From assembly GCA_937871985.1 (NCBI GenBank), contig CALMPB010000384.1:1-64000 (forward strand): DNA of 64,000 nucleotides. The letters are read 5' to 3'. Shown here one piece after another: positions 9,594-18,099 of this stretch. Within the stretch, counting starts at the first letter, position 1, and every line of letters starts with the position of its first letter. This stretch comes from an uncultured Burkholderiaceae bacterium. GTDB lineage: Bacteria > Pseudomonadota > Gammaproteobacteria > Burkholderiales > Burkholderiaceae. The position numbers and the translations under genes are program-made. Below the pieces are notes generated by a model. It did no database searches. It was given only the letters and a program-made list of their open reading frames with translations, and was not told where the DNA came from.

Positions 9594-10127
9594 CTAGCTT
9601 TTTCTCGGCCCCCAATCGGGCGGCGGCACGACGAACTTATCGAACTCCCATTGATCGAAAGCCTTGATATCGTTTTTCCAGACGCGGGCGGTATGCGGGT
9701 GCTCTGGAGTCACTTGAATCATCTCGGCGTAAAACTCGCAATAGTTCCCGTCCGGATCCTTGAAAACGAGAAACAGGTTTTCACCCGGCCCATGCTTGCC
9801 CACCCCGCGGACGATCTCGACGTTCTTGTCCTGCAAGTATTTCGCGGCTTCCTCGATCTCCTGCAGCGACCCGAGCTGGTAGGAAAAATGCTCCAGCCCC
9901 GGCCTGCCCGGCGCGTAGGTGGCGTCATACATCGGATCCCGCGTGGATATTTGCGCCAATGCAAGATCGTGATGATCGGTACTGCAACGCAAAAACGCCA
10001 TTTGATCCTCGATGTAGTCGGAAACTTCCAGCCCGACTATTTCGGTATAGAACTTTACCGACGCCTGGAGATCCCGCACGTTCAGTACGACATGCCCCAG
10101 ACGTTGCGGCTTTGGACGACTTGCCAT
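9594..10127 (-). CDS. VOC-family protein resembling ring-cleavage (extradiol) dioxygenases
   Basis: A 177-residue vicinal-oxygen-chelate protein, distinct from the 133-residue one in the same operon. It opens with RLGHVVLNVRDLQASVKFYTEIVGLE, has GLEHFSYQLGSLQEIEEAAKYL in the middle, and DPDGNYCEFYAEMIQV near residue 145. The HVVL His, the LEHF His and the EFYAE Glu match the metal-binding 2-His-1-Glu pattern of bleomycin-resistance/biphenyl-diol dioxygenase-like proteins. That makes an iron- or manganese-dependent oxygenase or isomerase plausible. A C-terminal tail of about 30 residues is rich in Trp, Asp and Pro. The start at 10127 has an AGGCG ribosome binding site. Confidence 0.82.
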   Translation of the reverse strand: MASRPKPQRLGHVVLNVRDLQASVKFYTEIVGLEVSDYIEDQMAFLRCSTDHHDLALAQISTRDPMYDATYAPGRPGLEHFSYQLGSLQEIEEAAKYLQDKNVEIVRGVGKHGPGENLFLVFKDPDGNYCEFYAEMIQVTPEHPHTARVWKNDIKAFDQWEFDKFVVPPPDWGPRKS

Positions 10128-10137
10128 GATGCGCCTT

Positions 10138-11154
10138 TTATTTCAAGAGTTCGTTGGTGTAGATGTCTTCGGCCTTGACCTTGCCTTTCAGGTCGTACGC
10201 CTTTTCGACAAAGCTTACCGTCGACTTCATGCGATCCTCGCGCATATAGCCCAGCCCTTTGTCCTTGGCTTGCGGATCGACGATCAAGCCGTTCATTTCC
10301 TCGATCTGCTGCAACGCCACCACGGGATCGACCGTGGGGAACATTTTCAGCATGATGGCGGCCGCCTCTTTGGGGTGCTTGATGGAGTATTCAAAACCCG
10401 CATAAGAAGCGCGCAAGAATTTCCTGACCATGTCGGGCTTCTTCTGGATAAGCTCTTCGCGCGTGGCAAAACCGCTGCCATAAGCATCCAGCCCATGATC
10501 CTTGTAGTCGATCCAGCCAAGTTCGACGCCAGCGGCTTTGGCCCGCTTTTGCATCACGGCTCGATTGCTTGCCTGCCAGCACTCGGCAAGATCGATCCGC
10601 CCTTCTATCAGCGAAGCATCGACGACGGCCGGATCCATGCGCAATAAATGGATGAAGTCTTTCGGCTTGCCGTTAAGTTCGAGCCATGCCGGCACGACAT
10701 TCTGAACGGGAGAAGCCGAACCGCCGCCCATTGTGAGCCCCTTCATATCGTCCAGGGTCTTGATGCTATGGCGTTTGGTGTCGAAGCAAATGCCAGCGGG
10801 CCAGTATGTGTTCATGGCCCCCACCATGCGGATCTTCCCGCCATTGATGCGGTTCAGGATAAGGCTGACGGGATCGACATAGCCGAACTCATATTGCCCC
10901 TGATCCAGTTCGTTGGCCGTGCGATTACCGCCGTAGCCGCGCACGATACTGACATCCAGTCCCTCTTTCTTGAACAGGCCTTGTTCCTGGGCGACGATCA
11001 CGCCAATGGAACTGCCTTGCGGCAGCCAGGCCATGTTGTAGGTAACTTTTTCCTGCGCCAAAGCGGATGCGCTGGCGCCGCCCAACACAGCGGCAACTGC
11101 CCAGGTGAAAATGCGCACGGTTGCGCTCGATCTGATCGAGTTGTTGATTTGCAT
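10138..11154 (-). CDS. NMT1/SsuA-type ABC transporter substrate-binding protein
   Basis: A 338-residue periplasmic binding protein. Residues 1-33 form a Sec signal peptide (basic start, hydrophobic FTWAVAAVLGGASASALA, cleavage near ALAQ-EK). The mature part follows the NMT1/THI5/TauA pattern, for example VTYNMAWLPQGSSIGVIVAQEQGLFKKEG and a GNRTANELDQGQYEFGYVDP block. Members bind thiamine pyrimidines, sulfonates, nitrate or aromatic acids; the sequence does not decide which. A strong AAGGAG ribosome binding site precedes the start. It follows the FAH-family gene across 102 nt that contain a 7-bp GC-rich stem-loop, a layout often used to raise expression of a binding protein. Confidence 0.92.
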   Translation of the reverse strand: MQINNSIRSSATVRIFTWAVAAVLGGASASALAQEKVTYNMAWLPQGSSIGVIVAQEQGLFKKEGLDVSIVRGYGGNRTANELDQGQYEFGYVDPVSLILNRINGGKIRMVGAMNTYWPAGICFDTKRHSIKTLDDMKGLTMGGGSASPVQNVVPAWLELNGKPKDFIHLLRMDPAVVDASLIEGRIDLAECWQASNRAVMQKRAKAAGVELGWIDYKDHGLDAYGSGFATREELIQKKPDMVRKFLRASYAGFEYSIKHPKEAAAIMLKMFPTVDPVVALQQIEEMNGLIVDPQAKDKGLGYMREDRMKSTVSFVEKAYDLKGKVKAEDIYTNELLK

Positions 11155-11222
11155 GTGATGTCTCCTTGGTGGTGTTGTGACTTCTTATATGTGCCCGCTG
11201 ACCTCCGAGCCCCTTTCAGTAT

Positions 11223-11247
11223 GCGGCCGTTACTGCAATCCGGCCGC
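11223..11247 (-). other. Intercistronic stem-loop between FAH gene and binding-protein gene
   Basis: The arms GCGGCCG (11223-11229) and CGGCCGC (11241-11247) are perfect inverse complements with an 11-nt loop. No T-run follows in the leftward direction, so it is more likely an RNA-stability or partial attenuation element than a full terminator. Confidence 0.4.
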
Positions 11248-11256
11248 CCTTCCCCC

Positions 11257-12192
11257 TTAGACCGCTTCCGCCCGAACCTCGTTGGTCAAGGTGCCGATGC
11301 CTTCGACGCTGGCAACGATCTTGTCGCCGTGCTTCAGGTAGACGCCGCGCGCCATGCCCACGCCAGTCGGAGTGCCGGTGGCGATGATGTCGCCGGGCTC
11401 CAGCGTGACGATGGTGGACAAATAAGCAATTTGCTCCCGCACGCTCCAGATCATGGCCCCCGTGCTGTCCTCCTGCATAGGTACGCCATTGACGTCGAGG
11501 CGCAAATTCACTGCCTGAGGATCAGGGATTTGCCATGATGGCACCAACCACGGCCCGATGGGCGCGAATGTATCGTGGCATTTACCCTGAAACCAATCGT
11601 GCTTGAAAGGGTAATCGCTGCGCACATTGAGGTCGCGCGCCGAAATATCGTTGATGACGGTGTAGCAGGCCACGGCGTCGAGCGCGTCTTCAACGGATAT
11701 GCGGCGGCAGCGTTTGCCGATGACCGCGGCAAGTTCGACTTCCCAATCCAGCATATGGGTTTCGGGCGGCATTTGAATGATGTCGCCGTCGCCGACCACG
11801 GTATTGGAGAGCTTGAGAAACATATAAGGCTTGCTTTGCGCCTTGGCCGCCAGAACCGTGCCCATTTCATTGGCGTGCTTGGCGTAATTGGATGCCGCGC
11901 AGAAAATACGCTGCGCCAGGTAAGGCGCGGCAACTCCGGCACCGCTTGCCACTGCTTGCAGATCGCCCGATGCGATCAGCTTTTCCGCCGCCGGCGCAGC
12001 CTCTTTGAGCCAGGCTTCGGTTTCGGGCCAGGTTTGCAGCATGGACAAAACACCGCCCTCAAGCCACTCGGCCTTTATGCCAGCCACCCCCGCTGCCTTG
12101 ATGGAGCCGAGGTCATACATGATCTTGTTGAAAACCAGGGCCGGCTTGAGCACGGATCCCTGGCGGTATGTGGCTAATGCTACCCAATTCAT
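11257..12192 (-). CDS. Fumarylacetoacetate hydrolase (FAH)-family protein
   Basis: A 311-residue enzyme of the FAH superfamily, which includes fumarylacetoacetases, 2-hydroxyhepta-2,4-diene-1,7-dioate isomerases and acylpyruvases. The metal-binding and catalytic blocks are present: DWEVELAAVIGKRC (about 148-161), NDISARDL, KHDWFQGKCHDTFAPIGPW, and TGTPTGVG near residue 277. The N-terminal ~95 residues form the usual extra beta-sandwich domain. It is the promoter-proximal gene of the leftward operon, with AAAGGAGT before the ATG. The natural reaction is hydrolysis or isomerisation of a 3-keto or dienoate acid produced by ring cleavage; the exact compound is unknown. Confidence 0.9.
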   Translation of the reverse strand: MNWVALATYRQGSVLKPALVFNKIMYDLGSIKAAGVAGIKAEWLEGGVLSMLQTWPETEAWLKEAAPAAEKLIASGDLQAVASGAGVAAPYLAQRIFCAASNYAKHANEMGTVLAAKAQSKPYMFLKLSNTVVGDGDIIQMPPETHMLDWEVELAAVIGKRCRRISVEDALDAVACYTVINDISARDLNVRSDYPFKHDWFQGKCHDTFAPIGPWLVPSWQIPDPQAVNLRLDVNGVPMQEDSTGAMIWSVREQIAYLSTIVTLEPGDIIATGTPTGVGMARGVYLKHGDKIVASVEGIGTLTNEVRAEAV

Positions 12193-12240
12193 TATCTACT
12201 CCTTTAGTTGGTTTTCATCGTTTAATGTATGTTCGTTTTC

Positions 12241-12258
12241 AATATTGTGTACAATATT
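12241..12258. promoter_or_regulatory. GntR/FCD-type operator palindrome
   Basis: AATATTGTGTACAATATT has perfect 8-nt inverted arms around a 2-nt centre. Its core ATTGT-ACAAT fits the TTGTnnACAA-like operators known for FadR/VanR-subfamily GntR regulators. It covers the -10 and start point of the leftward operon and lies about 200 nt before the GntR gene, so repression by that regulator is the simplest reading. Confidence 0.72.
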
Positions 12259-12282
12259 ATTATTTAGAGTTTTAAAAGTCAA
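12254..12282 (-). promoter_or_regulatory. Sigma70-type promoter of the FAH/ABC/VOC operon
   Basis: Read leftward: -35 TTGACT (12282-12277), a 17-nt spacer, and -10 TAATAT (12259-12254). Both hexamers match consensus at five of six positions. The predicted start point is near 12247, about 55 nt before the FAH start codon. The -10 lies inside the adjacent operator palindrome. Confidence 0.75.
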
Positions 12283-12460
12283 TAGAGTAGACTAAAATTT
12301 AATTGACGGGGCCCTTTTGAAATAAAAGCGTTCCATCCAGGAAAAATCCCGTATGGGATAATGAAAAACTGTGGACAATACTCGCCGAGCGAGCCTTCTC
12401 AACACGGCGGCAATGGAAAACCCAATTGATGCCGCACCCTAGGTATAAGTTGATAAAAGC

Positions 12461-13120
12461 ATGGAAAACGGAAAAACACTTTCACAGACAATTGCCGATC
12501 AATTGGCCGAAGAAATAGTTTTGCGCCGGATCTTGCCGGGCACTCGCATGGACGAGCAGTCCATCGCAACCCGATTTGGGGTGTCGCGCAGTCCGGTGCG
12601 CGACGCATTGAGGCAGTTGGCGGTTACCCGGCTGGTTCAGTATTTGCCGCGCCGCGGATTTTCGGTGGCGGCCGTCAAGTCCACGGAACTGGACAATCTC
12701 TTCGAGGCATCGGGAGAAATCGAAGCGCTTTGCGCCAAGCTGTGCGCGTTACGCGCCAGCGCGGCGGAACGGCGACGCATCGCCCTCGTCCATGAACAGG
12801 CGCAGCGCGCAGTCCTTGAAGGCAATACAAAAGGATATTCGAATCTGAATGACGAACTGCATAAGCTGATATATGCCGGGTCGCACAATCAAATCCTGCA
12901 GGAATTCGCGCTCGGCATGCGGCAACGGCTGGGGCCGTTTCGCGCCCAGGGCTTTTTTGTAAGCGGCAACCGCATCGAAAAGTCCAACGAAGAACACGAA
13001 GAGCTGGTCCGTGCCTTGCTGGCGCAAGACGGCGAAGCTGCCGCCAAAGCCATGTATGGACATACCGCAAACTCCGCCATGAACATCCTCAAGCACCTGG
13101 ACGAATCAGAGCCCGAATGA
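12461..13120 (+). CDS. GntR-family transcriptional regulator with FCD ligand domain
   Basis: A 219-residue regulator. The winged helix occupies about residues 8-72, with RFGVSRSPVRDALRQLA as the recognition part and RRGFSV as the wing. An all-helical FCD domain follows (about 78-205), of the type that binds carboxylic acids, often with a metal. It faces the FAH/ABC/VOC operon, and the spacer carries a matching palindromic operator over that operon's promoter. It is therefore probably the local repressor, relieved by the substrate or an intermediate (inference). The start has no strong ribosome binding site. Confidence 0.9.
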   Translation: MENGKTLSQTIADQLAEEIVLRRILPGTRMDEQSIATRFGVSRSPVRDALRQLAVTRLVQYLPRRGFSVAAVKSTELDNLFEASGEIEALCAKLCALRASAAERRRIALVHEQAQRAVLEGNTKGYSNLNDELHKLIYAGSHNQILQEFALGMRQRLGPFRAQGFFVSGNRIEKSNEEHEELVRALLAQDGEAAAKAMYGHTANSAMNILKHLDESEPE

Positions 13121-13133
13121 AACCCTGCAAACT

Positions 13134-14180
13134 CTAATCCGAATTCCGGGCCAGAGCGGCCCAGGCCTGCTCGATCACCTGCGGGTCATTGCCGCCCAGC
13201 ACTTTGGGGTCGGACAACGTCCGCCGCCAATGGCGGGCGCCCGGACGCCCGCTCATCCAGCCCAGCATGGGCCGCACCACGATACGCAGCGGCACGCCTT
13301 TGGCGACTTCCCGCGCGGCGTAATCCGTCATGGCGTGTACGACCTGCCCCGGTTCCAGTACGGCGACATCCGGATCGCACATCCGCGACAATTCAGACAG
13401 AACGCCCGGCGTGTGCCAGGCCGCGCGGCCCAGCATGACGCCGTCGAAGCCGTCCAATAACTCCCGGGCATGGCTGGACAGGGTGATGCCGCCGTTCAGC
13501 ACGAACCGGCTGTCCGGGAAATCCGCCTTGAGGCGGGCCGCCATTGCGTAGCGCAACGGCGGGATCTGGCGATTGTCCTTGGGCGACAAGCCCTTCAGCA
13601 CGGCATTGCGCGCATGCACGATGAACACGCGGCAACCCGCGGCATGCAGGGCGCCGACGAAATCGCGCACGAACCCATAGGATTCGTCGTAATCCAGGCC
13701 CAGCCTGTGCTTGACCGTCACCGGCACCGACACCGCGTCCTGCATGGCCTTGACGCAGTCGGCCACCAGGGCCGGCTCGGCCATCAGGCAGGCGCCGAAC
13801 GCGCCCTTTTGCACGCGCTCGGACGGGCAGCCGCAATTCAGGTTGATTTCGTCGTAGCCCCACTGCTGGCCCAGCCGGGCGCAGTCGGCCAGGGCAGCGG
13901 GTTCGCTGCCGCCCAGTTGCAGGGCTACGGGCTGCTCTTCGTCGTTGAAGTCCAGGTGCCTGGCGACGTCGCCGTGCAAAAGCGCGCCGGTGGTGATCAT
14001 CTCGGTGTACAGACGGGCTTTGGGCGCCAGCAAACGGTGAAAGTAGCGGCAATGCCGATCCGTCACGTCGATCATGGGCGCGACGCACACGCGCCAATCC
14101 GCAACGCTGTCGCGCACGGGCGCCGAATCGGGCAGGCCGGCGGCGCCGGTCGGAAAATCTGGATTCACTAGGGCATTCAC
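13134..14180 (-). CDS. dusA: tRNA-dihydrouridine synthase A
   Basis: Reduces uridines in the tRNA D-loop (U20/U20a in E. coli DusA) with FMN and NADPH. Diagnostic blocks are APMIDVTDRHCRYFHRLL, LYTEMITTGA, the catalytic Cys in NLNCGCPSERVQKGAFGACLM, and HARNAVLKGLSPKDNR, which distinguish DusA from DusB and DusC. A much longer frame reaches an ATG at 14405, but those 75 extra residues lack family similarity. A GTG at 14180 gives a 348-residue protein of normal length; another GTG at 14168 is also possible and neither has a clear Shine-Dalgarno sequence. It is divergent from thrB. Confidence 0.92.
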   Translation of the reverse strand: MNALVNPDFPTGAAGLPDSAPVRDSVADWRVCVAPMIDVTDRHCRYFHRLLAPKARLYTEMITTGALLHGDVARHLDFNDEEQPVALQLGGSEPAALADCARLGQQWGYDEINLNCGCPSERVQKGAFGACLMAEPALVADCVKAMQDAVSVPVTVKHRLGLDYDESYGFVRDFVGALHAAGCRVFIVHARNAVLKGLSPKDNRQIPPLRYAMAARLKADFPDSRFVLNGGITLSSHARELLDGFDGVMLGRAAWHTPGVLSELSRMCDPDVAVLEPGQVVHAMTDYAAREVAKGVPLRIVVRPMLGWMSGRPGARHWRRTLSDPKVLGGNDPQVIEQAWAALARNSD

Positions 14181-14424
14181 TGAAACAGGATCGATAAAAA
14201 TGAATTCGCCGCGAACGGAAGTCGATGCGAATGTTGTGGATAATGACGAAAGCGATGCGCCGCGCCCACCATCTTCGGACAAAGCCTGGGCGATTTTAAC
14301 GTCCTCGCGCCCCGGCCGTCCCGATCGAGCTTGCTTGCCGGGCATGCCATGCATGCGCGCAAGCGCATCCTGGTCTAAAATCGATGGCCCGCACTGGCAG
14401 CCCATTTCATCGAGTTTACCGCCT

Positions 14425-15393
14425 ATGGCCGTTTTTACCTCCGTCAGCGACAGCGATGCCCGCGAACTACTAGCGCACTACAAGCTGGGCGAACTGGTGA
14501 CGCTGCGCGGCATCACCGCCGGCATCGAGAACACCAATTATTTTCTCACCACCACGCAGGGCGAATATGTACTGACCCTGTTCGAAGTCCTGACCGCCGA
14601 ACAACTGCCTTTCTACATCGAACTCATGCATCACCTGGCGGGCCATGGCATCCCCGTGCCCCAGCCCCAGACGCAAATCGACGGCAAACGCCTGACCTCC
14701 CTGCACGGCAAACCTTGCGCCATCGTCAGCCGGCTATCGGGCGGCTACGAACCGGATCCGGGCCCGGCCCATTGCGCCCTGGCCGGCGAAACACTGGCGC
14801 GCGCACATCTGGCGGGCTCGTCGTTCGACATACGGCAACCCAACCTGCGCGGGCTGGACTGGTGGCAAAAAACCATTCCGCAGGTATTGCCCTTCCTGAA
14901 CCCCGCGCAGGCCGAACTCATCCAGACCGTGCTGGCCGAACAAACGCGGTTTGCCGCCGGCCCCGTCTATAAAGCCCTTCCCTACGGCCCTGCGCATTGC
15001 GATCTGTTCCGCGACAACGTGCTGTTCGACGGAACGTTCGAGACGCCCCAAATGGGCGGCTTCATCGATTTTTATTTCGCCGGCTGGGACACCTGGCTGT
15101 TCGACGTGGCCGTCAGCGTCAACGACTGGTGCATCGAGCGGCACACCGGCGTATTCGATCAGGACAAGCTGCAAGCCTGGCTGCGGGCCTATGCGGCGGT
15201 CAGGCCATTCACCACCGAGGAAAAGCTGGCCTGGCCCGTGCTGCTGCAGGCCGCCGCGCTGCGGTTCTGGGTGTCGCGGCTGTTCGACTTTTATCTTCCG
15301 CGCCCGGCCCAAACCCTCAAGCCGCACGATCCGCGCCACTTCGAGCTCGTCCTGCTGGCGCGCCGCCGCGATGCCGCGCTGGCGTTACCATAG
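14425..15393 (+). CDS. thrB: Homoserine kinase (ThrB type II, APH fold)
   Basis: Phosphorylates L-homoserine in threonine biosynthesis. This is the aminoglycoside-phosphotransferase-fold form found in many proteobacteria, not the GHMP form of E. coli. Diagnostic blocks are TLRGITAGIENTNYFL (about 26-41), the catalytic PYGPAHCDLFRDNVLF loop near residue 185, and FIDFYFAGWDTWLFDVAV near 212. The ATG at 14425 gives 322 residues, the family norm; an upstream in-frame extension to 14074 reads through the divergent dusA start and is rejected. No other thr genes are adjacent. Confidence 0.93.
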   Translation: MAVFTSVSDSDARELLAHYKLGELVTLRGITAGIENTNYFLTTTQGEYVLTLFEVLTAEQLPFYIELMHHLAGHGIPVPQPQTQIDGKRLTSLHGKPCAIVSRLSGGYEPDPGPAHCALAGETLARAHLAGSSFDIRQPNLRGLDWWQKTIPQVLPFLNPAQAELIQTVLAEQTRFAAGPVYKALPYGPAHCDLFRDNVLFDGTFETPQMGGFIDFYFAGWDTWLFDVAVSVNDWCIERHTGVFDQDKLQAWLRAYAAVRPFTTEEKLAWPVLLQAAALRFWVSRLFDFYLPRPAQTLKPHDPRHFELVLLARRRDAALALP

Positions 15394-15454
15394 GCTCATC
15401 GGCAAGCCCGCTCCGGGCGCAAGCGACACACCCATTCTGGATTGAACCAATACT

Positions 15455-16237
15455 ATGCAAGCAGCCACCCTCCCGTTTTCATCCGGCTGGCGATGGATAC
15501 AAGACGGGGCTGGAATCTTCAAGCGCCAGCCCATGGCCATGTTCTTCTGGAGCCTGGTAACCGGCTTCCTGATCACCGTCGCCTACCTGATTCCGCTGAT
15601 CGGGCAAATGGTGCTGATCGCCGCCATGCCCATCCTGACCTTCATCACCCTCAATGCCAGCCGCAACATCGTCGCAAACCGCCCCATGCTGCCCGGCATG
15701 TGGCTGGCGCCGCTGCGCGACACCCAAACACGGCGCAGCCTGATGCGACTGGGACTGGTTTATCTGGGGTTCTGCCTGCTGGGCGGTTTTCTGGCCACCT
15801 TGCCGTTTCTGGACGGTCTGATGGCCGCCGTTTCGGCCGACGGCAACGTCGATCAACTGGCGTTGGCGCAGGCCATACGCGGCCCGTTCATTGCCTTCGG
15901 AATCCTTTACGTGCTGATCTCCGCCCTGTTCTGGCATGCTCCCGCGCTGATGGGCTGGCATCGGGTCAAGCTGGTGCAGGCCATGTTCTACTCCATGGTG
16001 GCATGCTGGCGCAACAAATGGCCATTCCTGCTTTACGGGCTGAGCTGGGGCGTCATTTTCCTGGCAACCCAGCTTCTGGGCAATATGCTGGTCGACCTGG
16101 GACTGGGAGCGGGCGTGGTGCAGATTGTCCTGACCCCGGTCAACCTCATTATTGCCGCCATCCTGTATTGCAGCTTCTACCCGACCTACATGAGCGTATT
16201 CGGCGCGAACTACCCCGCGCAGGCCGACGACCGTTAA
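15455..16237 (+). CDS. BPSS1780-family integral membrane protein
   Basis: A 260-residue inner-membrane protein with about six hydrophobic segments. It resembles the betaproteobacterial BPSS1780 family, typified by the N-terminal GWRWIQDGAGIFKRQPMAMF and by HAPALMGWHRVKLVQAMFYSMVACWRN. The function is not known. It lies 61 nt after thrB in the same direction and could share its transcript. Its 3' end overlaps the convergent PHP gene by 4 nt, so no terminator separates them. Confidence 0.8.
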   Translation: MQAATLPFSSGWRWIQDGAGIFKRQPMAMFFWSLVTGFLITVAYLIPLIGQMVLIAAMPILTFITLNASRNIVANRPMLPGMWLAPLRDTQTRRSLMRLGLVYLGFCLLGGFLATLPFLDGLMAAVSADGNVDQLALAQAIRGPFIAFGILYVLISALFWHAPALMGWHRVKLVQAMFYSMVACWRNKWPFLLYGLSWGVIFLATQLLGNMLVDLGLGAGVVQIVLTPVNLIIAAILYCSFYPTYMSVFGANYPAQADDR

Positions 16238-17082
16238 ATCCAGTCGTGCCAGACCGGCGTCAGGCCCGGCGGCAGCGGGGGCAAGGCGCCCAGGTCGATG
16301 CGGCTTTCGCCCGGGGCATGAAAATCCGAGCCGCGCGACGCCAGAAAGCCGTATTGCCGGGCGATGTCGGCATACTGGCGGTACTGGTCGGGCCGATGGC
16401 TGCCGGTAACCACTTCGATGCCCTGCCCGCCCAATTGCTTGAAATCGTCGAACAAGGCGCCGAACTGCGTCGGCGTATACATGTAGCGCCCAGGATGGGC
16501 CAGCACGGCGCGCCCGCCCGCGGCCAGTATCCAGGAAACGGCCTGGCTCAGGCTGGACCAATGCACCCGCACGTAGCCGGGCTTGCCATCGCCCAGGTAT
16601 TTGTCGAAGGCTTCCTGCATGCCCTTGCACAAGCCCTGCTCGACCATGAAGCGGGCAAAATGGGTGCGGCTGAGCAGGCCCGGATTGCCCGCATAGCGTA
16701 ACGCGCCCTCGTAGCTCCCGGCCACGCCTTGAGCTTCCAACCGGCGAGCCATTTCGCGAGCGCGCTCTATGCGGTCGGCGCGGATGCCGTTCAAGCCCTC
16801 CTGCAGAACCGCGTTATTCACATCGACGTTCAGGCCCACCACATGAACCGTTTGATTGGCCCAGGTCGTCGACACCTCGACGCCGGGAATGAACACCATA
16901 CCCAGCTCGCGCGCCGCCCGGCCCGCCTCGGCCACCCCCGACAGCTCGTCGTGATCGGTCAGCGACCACACGTCGACGCCGTTGCGGCTGGCCCGTTCCG
17001 CAAGCTCGGCTGGCGCAAGCACGCCGTCGGACACGCTGGAATGGCAATGCAGATCGACGTTGAGGGGACTCTTGGAATTCAT
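16234..17082 (-). CDS. PHP-domain phosphoesterase (RNase AM / 3',5'-nucleotide bisphosphate phosphatase family)
   Basis: A 282-residue metal-dependent phosphoesterase of the YciV/TrpH type. The PHP ligands appear as DLHCHSSVSDG (His12, His14), SLTDHDELSG, GVEVSTTW, and the late SRGSDFH motif. Family members hydrolyse 3',5'-bisphosphorylated nucleotides and trim 5' ends of RNA such as 5S rRNA. The reading frame extends to 17268 but the added part is a shadow of the next gene. The ATG at 17082 begins next to the first metal motif and has GAAGAAAG upstream. It sits 25 nt after the neighbouring hydrolase gene, in the same direction. Confidence 0.9.
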   Translation of the reverse strand: MNSKSPLNVDLHCHSSVSDGVLAPAELAERASRNGVDVWSLTDHDELSGVAEAGRAARELGMVFIPGVEVSTTWANQTVHVVGLNVDVNNAVLQEGLNGIRADRIERAREMARRLEAQGVAGSYEGALRYAGNPGLLSRTHFARFMVEQGLCKGMQEAFDKYLGDGKPGYVRVHWSSLSQAVSWILAAGGRAVLAHPGRYMYTPTQFGALFDDFKQLGGQGIEVVTGSHRPDQYRQYADIARQYGFLASRGSDFHAPGESRIDLGALPPLPPGLTPVWHDWI

Positions 17083-17107
17083 GCTTTCTTCTCGAAACCG
17101 GCCGAAA

Positions 17108-18031
17108 TCATGCGGCCAATAAAAACTGCCTGATGGGCTCGATCTGCTCGTCGACGAGCAAGGTGGGCGCATGGCCAACATCGGGAAACTCGACCATGGA
17201 GGCATGCGGATTGCGGGCCAGCATTTCGGCGGCCGCCTCCGGCGACAATAGATCGGATTGCTGGCCACGGATCAACAATATCGGCGCATCGATGCTTTGA
17301 TAGGCGGCCCACAGCACGAGTTCGGCCGCCGTCACGCTGGTTTCGTTCTGCAAGGCCATGGGTTCGGCCATGCGCACGTCGTAGTGCTTGATCCAGTGAT
17401 CGCCCTGCCGGTTGAACACATGGCGCGTCAGTTGCTCCCATTGCTCGGGACTGTGCCGCCCGAAGCCTTCCGACACGGATCGCACGTACTCCACCGCCTG
17501 CGCAAAGTTGTCGAACTGCGGGCTTTTTCCCACGTACTCGACAATGCGGCTCAAACCCGCAATGCTCAGCTGCGGGCCGACATCGTTCAGCACCAGTTTG
17601 TTGAAGCGGATGGTTTGCTGCGGCGGCAGGCCGAAAGCGCCGCGATCCGGACGTTGAACGGCGGACATGGCCAGCGCGCCGGCCAGCCCCAAGGCGATGA
17701 GCCCGCCCATGGAAGTACCCAGCCAGTCCAGCCGGACGGGATTCAAACGGGCGATGAGAGTCAGCATGTCGGCGACGTATTGCGGCACCGCATAGCCGGC
17801 CGGATTGACGAGCCAGTCCGATTTTCCGCGCCCCACGACGTCGGGGCAGACGACACGGAAACGACGCTGCAGCCGCTTGGCGATTTCGTCGAAGTCGCGG
17901 CCGGTGCGTGTCAGGCCGTGCACGCAAAGCAGAACGTCGCGATTGCCGGGATCGCCCCATTCCCAATACGCCATGCGATGCGTGCCCGCGGGGCTTGCGC
18001 ACATTACATATTCGAGACGAGGTTCCGGCAT
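17108..18031 (-). CDS. Alpha/beta hydrolase
   Basis: A 307-residue cytosolic alpha/beta hydrolase, probably an esterase or lipase-like enzyme. It has CVHGLTRTGRDF (oxyanion HG near 38-39), CPDVVGRGKSDW, the nucleophile elbow GTSMGG (Ser107), and VGHAPTL near the C-terminus as the catalytic His. Substrate unknown. GGAG lies 6 nt before the ATG at 18031. It is immediately upstream of the PHP gene and 68 nt downstream of bkdB, all leftward, so it may be read from the bkd promoter. Confidence 0.85.
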   Translation of the reverse strand: MPEPRLEYVMCASPAGTHRMAYWEWGDPGNRDVLLCVHGLTRTGRDFDEIAKRLQRRFRVVCPDVVGRGKSDWLVNPAGYAVPQYVADMLTLIARLNPVRLDWLGTSMGGLIALGLAGALAMSAVQRPDRGAFGLPPQQTIRFNKLVLNDVGPQLSIAGLSRIVEYVGKSPQFDNFAQAVEYVRSVSEGFGRHSPEQWEQLTRHVFNRQGDHWIKHYDVRMAEPMALQNETSVTAAELVLWAAYQSIDAPILLIRGQQSDLLSPEAAAEMLARNPHASMVEFPDVGHAPTLLVDEQIEPIRQFLLAA

Positions 18032-18099
18032 GGGCGCTCCGTAAAAAAGCGAAAAGATGAATGGGCTGTCTGGTCAGCACGCTGGGTCGGCCCATTAGC

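Noticed and set aside
14235..14243. A perfect DnaA box (TGTGGATAA) near the dusA/thrB divergence.
   Set aside because: A single 9-mer without neighbours is expected by chance in a window this size.
14181..14405. N-terminal extension of dusA to an ATG at 14405.
   Set aside because: The added 75 residues show no DusA similarity and would run into the thrB promoter region; a GTG start at 14180 gives the normal length.
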